Shown here: positions 6,573 through 6,843 of the stretch, piece after piece
Position numbering within the stretch: the stretch's first letter is position 1
How the letters are laid out: each line of letters starts with the position of its first letter
From: JAUXIQ01 sp030620925 [NCBI: Nitrospinota bacterium]
GTDB taxonomy: Bacteria > JAUXIQ01
Direction: 5' to 3'
Assembly (NCBI GenBank): GCA_030620925.1
Contig: JAUXIQ010000109.1
Span: forward strand, 1 to 6,843
Length of the DNA: 6,843 nt
Program-made: the position numbers and the translations under genes
Notes under the pieces: generated by a model
The model's database searches: none
The model's input: the letters and a program-made list of their open reading frames with translations, nothing else
Told to the model about the DNA's origin: nothing

Positions 6573-6843
6573 ATGAAAGAGACGGAGATGCTCGCCGAGC
6601 TTAAAGAAGAAATCCGGGGACGCACCAGGGTCATGCTGGACAAGATTCCTCCCGACAGGCTCGACTGGTCCCCCGTGGAAGGTGCACTCACGCTGGGGCA
6701 GCTCCTGCGCCACATCTGGAAATCTGAGCAGGGTATATGCAAGCTGGCCAGGGGGAACTGGGAATACCTCGAAAAGAGGCTCCCCGAAGGGCTTTTCGCC
6801 GTGCTGGGAGACGTAGAGGACCTGGAGTCGGAGCTGACAAACA
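6573..6843 (+). CDS. DinB/YfiT-like four-helix family protein (N-terminal part)
   Basis: The first 90 codons of a gene that continues past the right edge. The protein begins MKETEMLAELKEEIRGRTR, then has the typical DinB-superfamily block LDKIPPDRLDWSPVEGALTLGQLLRHIWKSEQG (about 22-54). His47 in LRHIWKSEQ sits where the family carries its first metal-binding histidine at the end of helix 2; the other two expected histidines would be beyond the window or replaced. Members are cytoplasmic four-helix bundles of about 150-180 residues; some are thiol-dependent S-transferases (bacillithiol or mycothiol type) and many have no known function. The start is well supported by GGAGG. It is divergent from the EF-G operon across about 250 bases. 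No signal peptide or membrane segment is visible. The family call is good but rests on half the protein; the role is unknown. Confidence 0.75.
   Translation, partial: MKETEMLAELKEEIRGRTRVMLDKIPPDRLDWSPVEGALTLGQLLRHIWKSEQGICKLARGNWEYLEKRLPEGLFAVLGDVEDLESELTN

Noticed and set aside
6461-6742. Minus-strand open frame of 93 codons at the right end
   Set aside because: It overlaps the DinB-like gene antisense, and its product is Ser/Leu-rich without motifs. The plus-strand gene has a strong ribosome site and family match.

Overview
The window is ordinary-looking bacterial DNA with GC-rich coding sequence and short gaps. It holds five genes in three transcription units; two of the genes are cut by the window edges. 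Nothing in it settles the species. A 4-hydroxybenzoyl-CoA-reductase-like molybdenum hydroxylase, a catabolic-type acetolactate-synthase-like enzyme, a lactaldehyde-dehydrogenase-like enzyme and a divergent elongation factor G (EF-G) would suit an anaerobic or facultative environmental bacterium such as a Chloroflexota or Desulfobacterota member, but that is a weak inference from gene content.

Left (1-991, plus strand): the last 329 codons of a molybdopterin-binding large subunit of the xanthine dehydrogenase family, converging on the next unit across an 88-base gap with no convincing terminator.

Centre (1080-6266, minus strand): a compact unit, probably one operon, transcribed in the order EF-G paralogue, TPP-dependent acetolactate-synthase-like enzyme, aldehyde dehydrogenase. 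The gaps are 34 and 32 bases and each gene has its own Shine-Dalgarno sequence. Those sequences move two starts inward from the longest reading frames: EF-G most likely starts at a TTG at 6266 and the aldehyde dehydrogenase at an ATG at 2519. The two metabolic enzymes could act in sequence, the TPP enzyme decarboxylating or ligating a 2-oxo acid and the dehydrogenase oxidising a resulting aldehyde with NAD(P)+, but the substrate cannot be read from the sequence. The EF-G has complete GTPase motifs, while the tip of its domain IV differs from canonical translocases, so it may be a specialised paralogue.

Right (6321-6843): an AT-rich divergent intergenic region of about 250 bases with promoter-like elements on both strands and a 7-bp inverted repeat. 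It is followed by the first 90 codons of a DinB/YfiT-like four-helix protein on the plus strand, which runs off the window.

No RNA genes, mobile elements, CRISPR arrays or prophage signals were seen. I found no clear sign of a wholly new system. The items most worth a second look are the EF-G paralogue heading a metabolic operon, its altered domain IV loops, and the active-site departures in the two enzymes.
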